64,000 nucleotides of DNA from Novosphingobium sp. NDB2Meth1. Its GTDB lineage: Bacteria; Pseudomonadota; Alphaproteobacteria; Sphingomonadales; Sphingomonadaceae. Under the pieces are notes generated by a model that had not been told where the DNA came from, did not search any database, and was given only the letters and a program-made list of their open reading frames with translations. Position 1 is the stretch's first letter. Every line of letters starts with the position of its first letter. Positions 22,735-31,862 of the stretch are shown here, one piece after another. A program made the position numbers and the translations under genes. The stretch spans positions 124,001 to 188,000 of the forward strand of contig NZ_FPEH01000011.1 in the NCBI RefSeq assembly GCF_900117425.1, in the 5' to 3' direction.

Positions 22735-22889
22735 ACCTCTTCCGCCGCCGCACCACGCCCAGCGACGCGGGCCGCGCGCTCGCCGAGCTCGCCTGCCTCG
22801 ACCAGCGCGAGCGGTACAAAGCCCGGGCGCGCCTGATGCGCGAACAGATGGGGCTCGAGCCGTCTCCGGTTCTGGAGCCGCGCCGGTGA
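22731..22889 (+). CDS. Small hypothetical protein (52 aa)
   Basis: ATG at 22731 overlaps the methylase stop. MNLFRRRTTPSDAGRALAEL then ACLDQRERYKARARLMREQM: short, basic and helical. Coupled on both sides. Unknown. Confidence 0.55.
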   Translation: MNLFRRRTTPSDAGRALAELACLDQRERYKARARLMREQMGLEPSPVLEPRR

Positions 22890-23548
22890 TCGGTGGCTCG
22901 CAGCAGCTGCGGATGTTCCGCCGAGCCCTCCATATCGAGCTCAAGCCCCTCGCCGATGCCGCCGCGATCGCGGGCATGACGCTGCGCGAGGCGCAGATGT
23001 GGGCCGACGAGCAGCGCAATCCGCCGCCGGCAGAGGCGTTCGAACTCCTGCCAATCCGTTCCACCACCGAAGAAGAGGAGGCCGTTGTGGCCAAACCGAA
23101 GAATGAGACTGACGGCGCGCCCGCCGATGGCGGCGTCTACAATGCCCCCAATGCTGCCGAAGCGATCAAGATCTACCGCAACGAAATCGCGCCTCGAAAG
23201 GCGTTCATTCAGGAAAAGAGCGGCGATCTCTCCGACCCCTACAAGCGGATCAAGGACGAGTGCAATTTCCCGCGCAAGATCATCGATCTGCTGTTCTTTC
23301 TCGAAGGCTGTGAGGATGCCAAGCGCGACCACTTCCTGACCGCGCTGCATCAGGGCCTGACCGAGATGAACTTCAAGCGGCCCACCGACCTGCTCACGCT
23401 GGCGGCGGGCCAGGCCGGCGGCGATGTCGTCCCCAGCGGCGGCAAGGCCGAGAAGCCGCGCATGGCCACGCTCAAGCCCCATACGGGCGGTGACGATGAC
23501 CTCGCGCTTGCCGGGAACGCCGAGCCCACCAGCCTGCAACTGAACTGA
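22886..23548 (+). CDS. Hypothetical phage protein with DNA-binding-like helices (220 aa)
   Basis: GTG at 22886 overlaps the previous stop. The first 60 residues look HTH-like (LADAAAIAGMTLREAQMWAD). After an acidic linker, AIKIYRNEIAPRKAFIQEKS and DPYKRIKDECNFPRKIIDLL lead a helical domain reminiscent of GapR-like or AT-binding proteins; this resemblance is weak. Low-complexity C-terminus. Function unknown. Confidence 0.6.
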   Translation: MIGGSQQLRMFRRALHIELKPLADAAAIAGMTLREAQMWADEQRNPPPAEAFELLPIRSTTEEEEAVVAKPKNETDGAPADGGVYNAPNAAEAIKIYRNEIAPRKAFIQEKSGDLSDPYKRIKDECNFPRKIIDLLFFLEGCEDAKRDHFLTALHQGLTEMNFKRPTDLLTLAAGQAGGDVVPSGGKAEKPRMATLKPHTGGDDDLALAGNAEPTSLQLN

Positions 23549-23600
23549 AGGGGCGCGGGCGGCGTCCCGGCGCCGTCCTCCCCTCGCGGAGAGAGCCGAC

Positions 23601-24200
23601 GTGAGTGCAATTCCGATGATCGCGCTGGACCTGTCGAAGCGGTCGACGGGCTGGGCGGTGTGGATGGGGGACGATACCCCGCCGCGCTATGGTAGCTGGG
23701 AACTTGGCTCCGAATACACCGGGCGCGGGCAGACCTTTGCCAAGCTTCACGCGAACCTGCTCGATCTGCGCGCGGTATCGCGCTTCGAGGCGCTCTTCTT
23801 TGAGGAGCCGCTCGATCCGAACAAGCTCCGGGGCAAGACCAACATTGATACGCTGCGTGTCCTTTCCGGGCTCGCTGCCCATGCCGAGAGCTTCGGTCAC
23901 GCTATGGAGCTGCGGATCGTGCAAGGCATCAACCTCGAGTCCTGGCGGCCTTCGTTCATCGGTCGGATCAACTCATCGGACGCCAAGCGCCGAGCCAAGG
24001 CGGCGGGCAGGAGCGCCACAGACAGCCTCAAGTCTCTGACCATGGAGCGCTGCCGTCATCTCGGGTTCCACCCGCGCAATACCGACGAGGCCGACGCGCT
24101 CGGGATCCTCGACTACTGCGCCGGGCTGCGCGGCGTCATTCCGCCGTGGCGTGCTGATGAGGTGCTTCAGCCGATGCTCGTCGGAGGCGGCCGCCGATGA
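23601..24200 (+). CDS. RuvC-like Holliday junction nuclease (199 aa)
   Basis: GTG at 23601. MIALDLSKRSTGWAVW carries the first catalytic Asp, ALFFEEPLDPNKL the Glu, and NTDEADALGILDYC the final Asp pair of the RuvC/RNase H-like fold. It probably resolves branched replication intermediates before packaging. It lies upstream of dnaB, as in many phages. Confidence 0.87.
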   Translation: MSAIPMIALDLSKRSTGWAVWMGDDTPPRYGSWELGSEYTGRGQTFAKLHANLLDLRAVSRFEALFFEEPLDPNKLRGKTNIDTLRVLSGLAAHAESFGHAMELRIVQGINLESWRPSFIGRINSSDAKRRAKAAGRSATDSLKSLTMERCRHLGFHPRNTDEADALGILDYCAGLRGVIPPWRADEVLQPMLVGGGRR

Positions 24201-24424
24201 TGGATGAAGACGACGGTCCGGCGCTGTGCTGCCCTGACGAGGAGCGCATCCACGCTGTGGTGACGCGCGAGGGTGAGCGCACCTTCGACGTGCACCGGCA
24301 CAAGGGATTGCTGCGCGGCTACGTCATTCAGCGCGAGCGGAAACGGTTGGTGCACTGGCTGCGCAACGGGCGCCTGACGTGCGCCACAGAGACGCCGCAC
24401 GACCAGAAAAGGATCGCACAATGA
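24197..24424 (+). CDS. Small hypothetical protein (75 aa)
   Basis: MMDEDDGPALCCPDEERIHA, then a basic stretch RGYVIQRERKRLVHWLRNGR. It overlaps ruvC-like and the next gene by 4 bases. No family known to me. Confidence 0.55.
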   Translation: MMDEDDGPALCCPDEERIHAVVTREGERTFDVHRHKGLLRGYVIQRERKRLVHWLRNGRLTCATETPHDQKRIAQ

Positions 24425-24597
24425 GCGCGCCGCAGCGGCTGACCGATGAACAACGGGCAACCCTCGCGTTCGAAGTTCACGCCGCGCTGCTGCGCACCGA
24501 GGTTCTCAACCCGAAGCTCAAGAATAACCCCCTCTGGCTGATCCTGCGTCAGGACAGCTTCGAGGAATTCTACGTCGCTATGGACAAGATCGCATGA
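24421..24597 (+). CDS. Small hypothetical protein (58 aa)
   Basis: ATG at 24421 overlaps the previous stop. MSAPQRLTDEQRATLAFEVH then NNPLWLILRQDSFEEFYVAM: a short helical protein. It lies directly before dnaB with a 4-base overlap, so a helicase-partner role is conceivable but unsupported. Confidence 0.55.
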   Translation: MSAPQRLTDEQRATLAFEVHAALLRTEVLNPKLKNNPLWLILRQDSFEEFYVAMDKIA

Positions 24598-26006
24598 ACG
24601 CGGGGATTGCCACCATTTCCAGAATGCAGACGCCTGCCGGACCGACGCCGTCCGCAATTGCCAACATCGAGGCAGAGGCGGCGCTGATCGGCGCGATGAT
24701 GATGGATCCGCTGCTGATCGATCGCATCGCCGACCTGGTCAAGCCGGAGGACTTCTCGATCGATCTCCACGGGCGTCTCTTTGAGACCATCGTGGGTCAA
24801 GCCGCGCTTGGCCGTGGCACTTCTCCGGTCGCGATCAAGAGCCATTTCGACGGCGATCCCCACCTCGAGCAGCTTGGCGGCCCTGCCTACCTCGCTCGCC
24901 TTACCGGCGACCCCATGGCCATGCTGGCTGATGTGCGCGATCTCTCACGGCAGATTGCCGACTTATCCGACCGCCGCCGCATGCGCAGCGGCCTCCTCGA
25001 TGCTGTCGAGGCCTGCGCCGATCTCGGCACCAGCTTGCCGGAAATCAGCACCCTAGCCGATGCGGCCGTCACCGCCCGCGCTGAGAGCAATGTCGTCGAG
25101 GCGGATGCAGCCGAATGCGTCGATGCATGGCTTGCCGAGCTTGACGCCGATGTGTCCGGCGTCAGTTGCCGCGTCATCCCGAACGTCGATGATCTGCTCG
25201 GCCAACTCCGGCCCAAGAGCCTCACAATTGTCGCCGGGCGGCCCGGCATGGGTAAGACGGCCTTTGCCTGCACCTATGCGCGCGGTGCCGCCTCGCACGG
25301 CCACGGCACGCTGTTCGTCAGCCTTGAGATGTCGAAGGAAGACCTGATTGGACGGATGATCTCCGACAGCCTGTTCGATCACGAGAACTGTCGTATCCCC
25401 TATTCGGTGCTTCAGCGCGGCCGCCTCAACAACTGGGAGCGCGAGCGCGTGGCAGAAGCCGGCACTCTGCTGTCGCGCATCCCGCTCACGGTGGTCGATA
25501 CCGGCACCCTCCCGGTCGGGCGCCTCGACATGCTGGTGCGCCGGCACAAGCGCCGCATGGCCGCGCGGGGGCACAGGCTTGACCTCGTCATCGTCGACTA
25601 TCTGCAGCTGCTGCATCCCGACACCAAGCAGAAGAGCGCTTACGAGGCGACCAGCGAAGTCTCGAAGCGCCTGAAGGCGATCGCCAAGGATCAGGACGTC
25701 ACCATCATGGCGCTGGCGCAGCTGAGCCGCAGCGTCGAGCAGCGGCAGGACAAGCGACCCCAGCTCTCCGACCTGCGCGACAGCGGCCAGATCGAGCAGG
25801 ATGCCGACGCCGTGCTCTTCCTGATGCGCGAGGAGTACTACCTCGCCCAAACCGAGCCGCAGAACGATGCCGATGCCCACAGCCGCTGGGAAGACCGCAT
25901 GGAGCGCATCCGCGGCGTCATCGAATTTATTCTTGCCAAGCGCCGCAACGGGACGACCGGCATCGCGCGCGGGCGGTTCTTTGCTCCCTACCAGGCCGTG
26001 AGATGA
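24594..26006 (+). CDS. dnaB: Replicative DNA helicase (DnaB family)
   Basis: 470 aa. The N-terminal DnaB domain has NIEAEAALIGAMMMDPLLID. The RecA-like motor follows with Walker A IVAGRPGMGKTAFA (about residue 215), Walker B LDLVIVDYLQLLHP, AIAKDQDVTIMALAQLSRSV and RDSGQIEQDADAVLFL. It unwinds DNA at the phage fork. No separate phage DnaG primase is seen; host primase or the DUF1376 protein may assist. Confidence 0.95.
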   Translation: MNAGIATISRMQTPAGPTPSAIANIEAEAALIGAMMMDPLLIDRIADLVKPEDFSIDLHGRLFETIVGQAALGRGTSPVAIKSHFDGDPHLEQLGGPAYLARLTGDPMAMLADVRDLSRQIADLSDRRRMRSGLLDAVEACADLGTSLPEISTLADAAVTARAESNVVEADAAECVDAWLAELDADVSGVSCRVIPNVDDLLGQLRPKSLTIVAGRPGMGKTAFACTYARGAASHGHGTLFVSLEMSKEDLIGRMISDSLFDHENCRIPYSVLQRGRLNNWERERVAEAGTLLSRIPLTVVDTGTLPVGRLDMLVRRHKRRMAARGHRLDLVIVDYLQLLHPDTKQKSAYEATSEVSKRLKAIAKDQDVTIMALAQLSRSVEQRQDKRPQLSDLRDSGQIEQDADAVLFLMREEYYLAQTEPQNDADAHSRWEDRMERIRGVIEFILAKRRNGTTGIARGRFFAPYQAVR

Positions 26007-27019
26007 TCATGACAGAATTACCCGAACCACTCACCCCGGCCGACTGCGACTTGCGCGATTTTCAGTTCATGCCGATCGACATCGTGCGCCTCTTTGGCTC
26101 GCGTTTTCATGCCGTCGCGTCTGACGCGGAATGGCGTGCTGGCATCACGTTGTGGCTCAAATCGTTCCATCAAGTTCCTGCCGCGTCCATCCCGGATGAC
26201 GAGGTAGAATTGGCCCGTCTCGCCGAATTTGGTCGAGATTTGAAAAGTTGGCGCAAAGTTCGGACTGTGGCGCTGCACGGGTGGGTCAAGTGCAACGATG
26301 GGCGTTTTTACCATCCTGTCGTCGCGGAGAAGGCTGCAGAGGCTTATCGAAAGAAGGAATTTTATCGTGATCGCAGCAAGAAGGCGAACGCCAAGCGTTG
26401 GGGAAACAAGGATAATTCAGATGAACCTGCGCAGGGCGAAGGACTCCAAACGCATGGAGGAAGCAATGCTCAAGGGAATGCTTCCGAAAACCAAAAGGGA
26501 TCGTCGAAGGAATCCATAAAGGATGCTTCAAGGAGTCCTTCAGCTTCCCAAGGGACAGTAAAGGGACAGGGAGAATATACGGTACCTAGCGGTACCGGCG
26601 GCGCCGACGATTTCCGAGCCGATGACCGGCCTGCCCCAGAGCCTCCGCAAGCCGCGTCCAACCCTCCCCCGGACGATGACCCCAACCGCATCCTGTGGGC
26701 CAACGGCGTCACGATCCTCGGTGAGACGGCACGCCCCCAGATCGCCCGGTGGATCAAATCCCACGGCACCGAGATCGTTGGGCAAGCGTTCGAGCGGGCC
26801 CTCGTCGCCAAGCCCGAACGGCCGGCGGGGTACATCCAGTCCATCCTCACCCGGTTGGCGCAGGAGGCGAGCCAGCGCGCCGAGGAGCAGCGGCAGGCCG
26901 ATGCCCTGTTCGATGCCCGGTACCCGCCGCGCGAGATGTCCGAATTCGAGGCCCGCGCCCTGATGCCGCCGGAGGATTTCCAGCGCTGGCAGGCCCGTCA
27001 GCTGGGGGCACAGGCATGA
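26003..27019 (+). CDS. DUF1376 family phage replication-associated protein
   Basis: 338 aa, overlapping dnaB by 4 bases. The N-terminal DUF1376 domain shows DFQFMPIDIVRLFGSRFHAV and LKSWRKVRTVALHGWVKCND, then YHPVVAEKAAEAYRKKEFYR. A low-complexity Ser/Asn/Gln linker (residues 130-205) is visibly AT-richer at the DNA level (26330-26600). The C-terminal domain is helicase-loader-like (AKPERPAGYIQSILTRLAQE). Members lie beside DnaB and may load it. Confidence 0.8.
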   Translation: MIMTELPEPLTPADCDLRDFQFMPIDIVRLFGSRFHAVASDAEWRAGITLWLKSFHQVPAASIPDDEVELARLAEFGRDLKSWRKVRTVALHGWVKCNDGRFYHPVVAEKAAEAYRKKEFYRDRSKKANAKRWGNKDNSDEPAQGEGLQTHGGSNAQGNASENQKGSSKESIKDASRSPSASQGTVKGQGEYTVPSGTGGADDFRADDRPAPEPPQAASNPPPDDDPNRILWANGVTILGETARPQIARWIKSHGTEIVGQAFERALVAKPERPAGYIQSILTRLAQEASQRAEEQRQADALFDARYPPREMSEFEARALMPPEDFQRWQARQLGAQA

Positions 27020-27210
27020 CCCTGACTCGCACCAGCCTGACCCCGTTCGCGAGGTCGATGCGCGATCCGGACCCCGCCGGCGCCCGCCGCGCCGCGCAGG
27101 AGCTCTACGACGAGCATGGGATCGTGGTCATCTTCCCGAACGACGTGGCGAAGGTGGATTCGATGTGGATCGAGGCCATCGGCAAGCGGCTCTACGGGCG
27201 CCGACGATAG
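27016..27210 (+). CDS. Small hypothetical protein (64 aa)
   Basis: ATG at 27016 overlaps the previous stop (ATGA). RSMRDPDPAGARRAAQELYD, EHGIVVIFPNDVAKVDSMWI: a compact alpha/beta mini-protein. Unknown role. Confidence 0.6.
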   Translation: MTLTRTSLTPFARSMRDPDPAGARRAAQELYDEHGIVVIFPNDVAKVDSMWIEAIGKRLYGRRR

Positions 27211-27288
27211 CCCGGGTGCGTTCAACGAAACTCAACATCCAATCCGCCTCGGTTGCACCGGCGGTCAGATCACCAGCAAGGGGACACC

Positions 27289-27951
27289 ATGCAAGCTCGA
27301 AACATTGGCCGCAAACGAGATCCTCGGGTCAAGCGCCGGGATGAAACCCACGCCCAGTGGCAGGCCCGTATAGACACGATGAGCGAGTTCGAGCGCGAAA
27401 CAGGCGAGCCGATCATCACCCCGGAAGCCGAGGCGCATGGCGAATTCGACGACGTTTTCGTGCCGGACGAGGGCGGCCAGCTGACCAAGACGAAGCGGCG
27501 GCGCAGTGCCTCGTCGATGGCCCGGATGCACGAGAACGGCCAGATCACCGCCGACCAGCACGCGGCGGCGCTGGAGATCGCGCTGGTGGCCGAGCTTATC
27601 GAGCGCAGCGTCGCGGTGCGCGGTGCCAGCTTCGAGGCGCGCGTCGACAGCTCCGGATCGGCGCGTGATGCTCTGGTCGAGCGCTTGGCGATGGTCCGGC
27701 TTGAGCGCGCCTACTCGGATTGGCGCCGGTTTCTGCCGATGCCTCGCCGCATGGTGATCGACATGGTCCTGTCCGATCGGGACCTGTTCGCGACAGCCCG
27801 GGTGTTCCGGGTCAGCTGGCCTACGGCACGCAATCGGCTCATCGCGGCGCTCGATCGATGGATCGATATCCGGGAGCGGACCTGGCGCGACGTGGACGAG
27901 CGGGACGTGCTCCAGCGTTACGCGATGCTGGGCTGCGGGGTGCTGGTGTGA
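27289..27951 (+). CDS. Candidate late-gene regulator with HTH (220 aa)
   Basis: ATG at 27289 with AAGGGG upstream. The N-terminus is basic (MQARNIGRKRDPRVKRRDET); the C-terminal half contains MVLSDRDLFATARVFRVSWP followed by TARNRLIAALDRWIDIRERT, an HTH. It ends the early-right block just before the terminase genes, the usual place of a late transcription activator. That function is inferred from position. Confidence 0.6.
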   Translation: MQARNIGRKRDPRVKRRDETHAQWQARIDTMSEFERETGEPIITPEAEAHGEFDDVFVPDEGGQLTKTKRRRSASSMARMHENGQITADQHAAALEIALVAELIERSVAVRGASFEARVDSSGSARDALVERLAMVRLERAYSDWRRFLPMPRRMVIDMVLSDRDLFATARVFRVSWPTARNRLIAALDRWIDIRERTWRDVDERDVLQRYAMLGCGVLV

Positions 27952-28184
27952 TTTCCCCTTGCGAACGTGAGTGGGAAGGCGCATAAATACCGGCGCACGA
28001 ACTATGCCCGGAGCTGGAAACAGCGTCCGGGCTTCGTTGTTTTCAGGCCATGCAAAGCGCGGAAATCCGGCATTTCCGCCCATCGAAGGGAGGTGATCCT
28101 ATCCACCGATCCTGAGCGTGGCCGCTCTCGCCGATGTGGGCCCAAAAATATTTTTTCGGGCGGCCGGCGGAAAGGTTTCAACCC
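27952..28184. other. Non-coding gap before terminase; candidate late promoter or packaging region
   Basis: 233 bases without a supported ORF. It contains an AT block AAAAATATTTTTT (28144-28156) inside GC-rich DNA, preceded by GGAGGTGATCC (28088-28098). Such gaps upstream of terminase often hold the late promoter and the pac/cos site. I cannot identify either precisely. Confidence 0.4.
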
Positions 28185-28913
28185 ATGGCCCTCACCCCCA
28201 AGCAGCAGGCGTTCGTCAACGAGTACCTGATCGACCTTTGCGGCGCCAAGGCCGCGACCCGCGCCGGCTACAGCGCGAAGTCAGCGCGCCGGATCGCTGT
28301 GGAGCTTCTCGAGAAGCCCGATGTTCAGGCCGCCATCAAGCTGGCCATGGAGCAGCGTTCAGAGCGGACCGAGATCACCGCGGACATGGTGCTGCAGCAC
28401 TGGTTTGACCTTGCCACAGCCGACCCCAACGAGCTCGTCCAGTACCGCCGTCACGCCTGCCGCTATTGCCACGGCGATGGTCACGCCTACCAGTGGCGCG
28501 ATATCGGCGAGTTTGAGGAAGCCAAGACCAAGGCGACGCAGAACAAGCGCGCGGCACCGACCGATGAAGGCGGCTACGGGTATACCACGCACGCAGCGCC
28601 GGACCCGCGTTGCCCGCGCTGCGACGGCGACGGAGTCGAGAAGCCGTTCTTCGCCGACACGCGCCGCCTCAGCGCGAAGGGTAAGGCGCTTTACGCTGGC
28701 ATCAAGCAAGGCCGCGACGGCCTCGAGGTGCTGATGCATGACCCGCAGAAAGCTTGGGACAACGTCGCCCGCCATCTCGGCATGTTCAAGGATCGCCTCG
28801 AACTGACCGGCAAGGACGGCGGCCCGGTCGAAATCAACAGCACCGGCGGTGTCTCCGGACTTCTGGCTGCTGCAAGGCAGGCCGTGGGCGATGCTGACCG
28901 AAGCTCAACTTGA
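28185..28913 (+). CDS. terS: Terminase small subunit (zinc-motif insertion)
   Basis: 242 aa. MALTPKQQAFVNEYLIDLCG and KAATRAGYSAKSARRIAVEL are the Terminase_2 DNA-binding helices. An insertion at about residues 88-160 holds CRYCHGDG and CPRCDGDG, a DnaJ-like zinc motif. It recognises the packaging site and feeds DNA to the large subunit. The end overlaps terL by 23 bases. Confidence 0.9.
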   Translation: MALTPKQQAFVNEYLIDLCGAKAATRAGYSAKSARRIAVELLEKPDVQAAIKLAMEQRSERTEITADMVLQHWFDLATADPNELVQYRRHACRYCHGDGHAYQWRDIGEFEEAKTKATQNKRAAPTDEGGYGYTTHAAPDPRCPRCDGDGVEKPFFADTRRLSAKGKALYAGIKQGRDGLEVLMHDPQKAWDNVARHLGMFKDRLELTGKDGGPVEINSTGGVSGLLAAARQAVGDADRSST

Positions 28914-30375
28914 TGAGTATCAGCAGCTTCGCGGGATCTGGCGGCAGAACAACATCCTCTACGCCAAGCAACGTCTTGGCCTGAACCCGACCACCCAACA
29001 GGCTGAGCTGCTCGCAGCGATCCAGCCCGAAGGCGCGAAGGTCAGCGCCCGCGCTGGCCACGGTGTGGGCAAGTCAGGTTCGGTTTCTGCCGCGATCTGG
29101 TGGATGCTCGAATGCTTCGACTTCCCGAAGATCCCTTGCACGGCCCCCAGCGCCAGCCAGCTGCGCGACGTGCTCTGGTCGGAGCTGGGCAAGTGGGCGC
29201 GCAAGTCCGACGCCATGAGCCGGGCGAACGGACTGCCGCCGGAGCTCTGGCTCTCCAACCTGTTCACGATCAACCAGGACAGGATCGCGGACAAAGGCTC
29301 TCCGGACCAGTGGTTCGCGGTCGCGCGGACGGCGCGTAAGGAGAACCCCGACGCGCTGCAGGGCTTTCACGCCAGCGGCGTCAGGATCAGCGCTGACGGT
29401 ACGACGGTCGAGGAGATCGCGGACGACGGCCAGATCATGTTCGTCGTCGAAGAAGCGAGCGGCGTCGACGACAAGATCTTCGAGGTGGCCGAAGGCGCGC
29501 TGTCATCGCATGGCGCCCGCCTGCTCATGGTCGGCAACCCGACCCGGAACACCGGGTACTTTGCTCGCTCGCACAAGCAGGACCGGGCCGACTTCACGGC
29601 GCTGCACTTCAAGTGCGGCGACAGCCCGCTGGTGGACCCGACTTACCGGCAGCGCCTGGTCCGCAAGTTCGGCGAAGGTTCGAACGTTGTCCGCGTCCGT
29701 GCCGACGGCGATTTCCCCAAGCAGGACGATGATACCCTCATCGCGCTTGAGGATGCCGAGGCGGCGATCGGCCGCAACGATCCGGCCAAGCCCGGCATGG
29801 AGCGGCGGCTTGGCGTCGATGTCGCCCGGTTCGGTGATGACCGGACGGTGTTCATCCTCCGCGTCGGCAACGTGATCGAGAAGTGCGAAATTCGCGCCAA
29901 GCAGGACACGATGACCACGGCCGGGCAGGCCAAGCTCTTCCGGGAGCAGTGGGAAGCCGACAAGATCTACGTCGATGCCAATGGCCTCGGCGCCGGCGTC
30001 GCCGATCGACTGATCGAGCTCGGCGAACCCGTTGTGGCTGTCATGGTGTCCGAGGCGGCGCCGGAACGGACGCAATGGGACGCGGTCGATGGGCAGGCGT
30101 TCAAGCTCAGGGATTACCTTTGGCTTGAAGTCGCCCAGTGGGTAGCAACCGAGGAGCCAAGCTTCGGCGCCTTGCCGAAGGAAATCGCCGAGGACCTTGC
30201 GGGCGAGTTGACCTCGCCCCGGTACCGCATCGACAGCAGCGGCCGCATCGTGGTCGAGGGCAAGGCCGACATGAAGAAGCGCGGGCTGCGATCCCCGGAC
30301 ATCGCGGATTCGCTCGGCCTCACCTTCGCCCCCGACGGCTTCGACCTCAACACCTACATCAAGGCCTACGCATGA
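28891..30375 (+). CDS. terL: Terminase large subunit
   Basis: 494 aa, ATG at 28891. The ATPase has Walker A-like SARAGHGVGKSGSVSAAI near residue 55 and an acidic Walker B region IMFVVEEASGVDD. The nuclease domain follows with LGVDVARFGDDRTVFILR and KIYVDANGLGAGVADRLIEL, acidic residues of the RNase H-like fold. It packages DNA into proheads. Confidence 0.93.
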   Translation: MLTEAQLDEYQQLRGIWRQNNILYAKQRLGLNPTTQQAELLAAIQPEGAKVSARAGHGVGKSGSVSAAIWWMLECFDFPKIPCTAPSASQLRDVLWSELGKWARKSDAMSRANGLPPELWLSNLFTINQDRIADKGSPDQWFAVARTARKENPDALQGFHASGVRISADGTTVEEIADDGQIMFVVEEASGVDDKIFEVAEGALSSHGARLLMVGNPTRNTGYFARSHKQDRADFTALHFKCGDSPLVDPTYRQRLVRKFGEGSNVVRVRADGDFPKQDDDTLIALEDAEAAIGRNDPAKPGMERRLGVDVARFGDDRTVFILRVGNVIEKCEIRAKQDTMTTAGQAKLFREQWEADKIYVDANGLGAGVADRLIELGEPVVAVMVSEAAPERTQWDAVDGQAFKLRDYLWLEVAQWVATEEPSFGALPKEIAEDLAGELTSPRYRIDSSGRIVVEGKADMKKRGLRSPDIADSLGLTFAPDGFDLNTYIKAYA

Positions 30376-31862
30376 GCCGACGATCACAGCGCCGTGCCCG
30401 TGGCCGCAGCACCGCGGCGCGGCCGCAGATGGACCGGGCGACGCAGGACAGTTTCCAGAATATGCAGGCCCGCCTTGGGGTCGGCACCGGGAACATGAGC
30501 GACAGCAACACCTACGGGCTGTCTAACCTGCTGACCCGTCAGCCGCGCACGCTTGAGGCGATGTACCGCGGCTCCTGGGTGGTCGGCGCCGTGGTCGATG
30601 CGGTTGCGGAGGACATGACGCGCGAGGGTGTGGATTTCGGGTCGACGATCACGCCGGATGCCAACGAGTTGATCCGCGCCGCTGAGGACGACCTGCAGAT
30701 CTGGCAGTCGCTGCAGGAAACGATCCAGTGGGCCCGCCTCTATGGCGGCGCGATCGGGGTCATCTGCATTGATGGCCAGGACATGTCGACCGAGCTGCGG
30801 GTCGAAACGATCGCCAAAGACCAGTTCCGTGGCGTCGTGCCGCTTGGTCGCTGGGAATTGCTTCCGGTCACCACCGACGTGCTCCAAAGCGGAGGCACGA
30901 TGGTCGGCAGGCCGGAGGTCTATTTGGTCGGGCCACAGGCATCGGCGTTCCAATCGACGAGAATCCATCACACCCGGGTGATCCGCGTCGAAGGGGTGAA
31001 GCTGCCGTATTTCCAACGGCTCGCCGAGGCTGGCTGGGGCATGTCGGTTGTCGAGCGGATGTACGACCGCCTTGTGGCCTACGACAGCGCGACGCAGGGT
31101 TCGGCTCAGCTCATCTTCAAGGCGTACCTGCGGACACTCAAGCTCAAGGGGCTGCGAAACATCCTGGCCGCCGGCGGGGCTGCGCAGACGGCAGTCGAGA
31201 AGCACGTCGAGGCAATCCGCCGGTTCCAATCGAGCGAAGGCCTGACGCTGCTCGATACCGACGATGATTTCGAGACCCACACCTATTCGTTTGCGGGTCT
31301 CAACGACTTGCTTCTCGGTTTCGGGCAGCAGCTGTCCGGCGCGACGCAGATCCCGCTGGTCCGTCTCTTCGGCCAGTCGCCGGCGGGGCTGAACAGCACC
31401 GGCGAAAGCGATCTGCGCAACTACTACGACGCGATCCGCGCCAAGCAGCAAAAGGACCTGCGGCAGCCGGTCAACAAGCTCTCGACCATTCTGTACCGCT
31501 CGGCGGTGGGCGGAAATCCACCCGACGGGTTCCGCGCCGAATTCAACCCGCTCTGGCAGCTGTCCGACACCGAGAAGGGCACGTTGGCCAAGACGATCGT
31601 CGAAGCCGTTGGGACCGCGTCGGAGCTGGGCCTCATCTCCGCCCCCGCCGCAATGCGAGAGCTGAAGCAGTCGGCCGAACAGACCGGGGTGTTCTCGAAC
31701 ATCACCGACGAAGACATCAAGGAGGCAGAGCTTGCGCCCCCTCGCCCGACCGAGCTTGATCCCGACCTGCAGCCGGACACCGGTGATGGATCGGGCCCGG
31801 GCGTCGAGCCGTCTGGTGCGGACGATGAAGGTGGAGCGGCAGTACGCGAGCCAACTGCGTAA
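30372..31862 (+). CDS. Portal protein (DUF1073 / Phage_portal_3)
   Basis: 496 aa. GNMSDSNTYGLSNLLTRQPR, YRGSWVVGAVVDAVAEDMTR, LYGGAIGVICIDGQDMSTEL, GQQLSGATQIPLVRLFGQSP and STGESDLRNYYDAIRAKQQK are DUF1073 landmarks. It forms the dodecameric gate for DNA. Some databases label this family by a misleading Acb1-like name; here its place between terL and the head protein fixes the portal role. Confidence 0.93.
   Translation: MSRRSQRRARGRSTAARPQMDRATQDSFQNMQARLGVGTGNMSDSNTYGLSNLLTRQPRTLEAMYRGSWVVGAVVDAVAEDMTREGVDFGSTITPDANELIRAAEDDLQIWQSLQETIQWARLYGGAIGVICIDGQDMSTELRVETIAKDQFRGVVPLGRWELLPVTTDVLQSGGTMVGRPEVYLVGPQASAFQSTRIHHTRVIRVEGVKLPYFQRLAEAGWGMSVVERMYDRLVAYDSATQGSAQLIFKAYLRTLKLKGLRNILAAGGAAQTAVEKHVEAIRRFQSSEGLTLLDTDDDFETHTYSFAGLNDLLLGFGQQLSGATQIPLVRLFGQSPAGLNSTGESDLRNYYDAIRAKQQKDLRQPVNKLSTILYRSAVGGNPPDGFRAEFNPLWQLSDTEKGTLAKTIVEAVGTASELGLISAPAAMRELKQSAEQTGVFSNITDEDIKEAELAPPRPTELDPDLQPDTGDGSGPGVEPSGADDEGGAAVREPTA

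Noticed and set aside
30372..31862. Anti-CBASS Acb1 function for the DUF1073 protein
   Set aside because: The family name is misleading; length, motifs and position show a portal protein, and no phosphodiesterase motif is seen.
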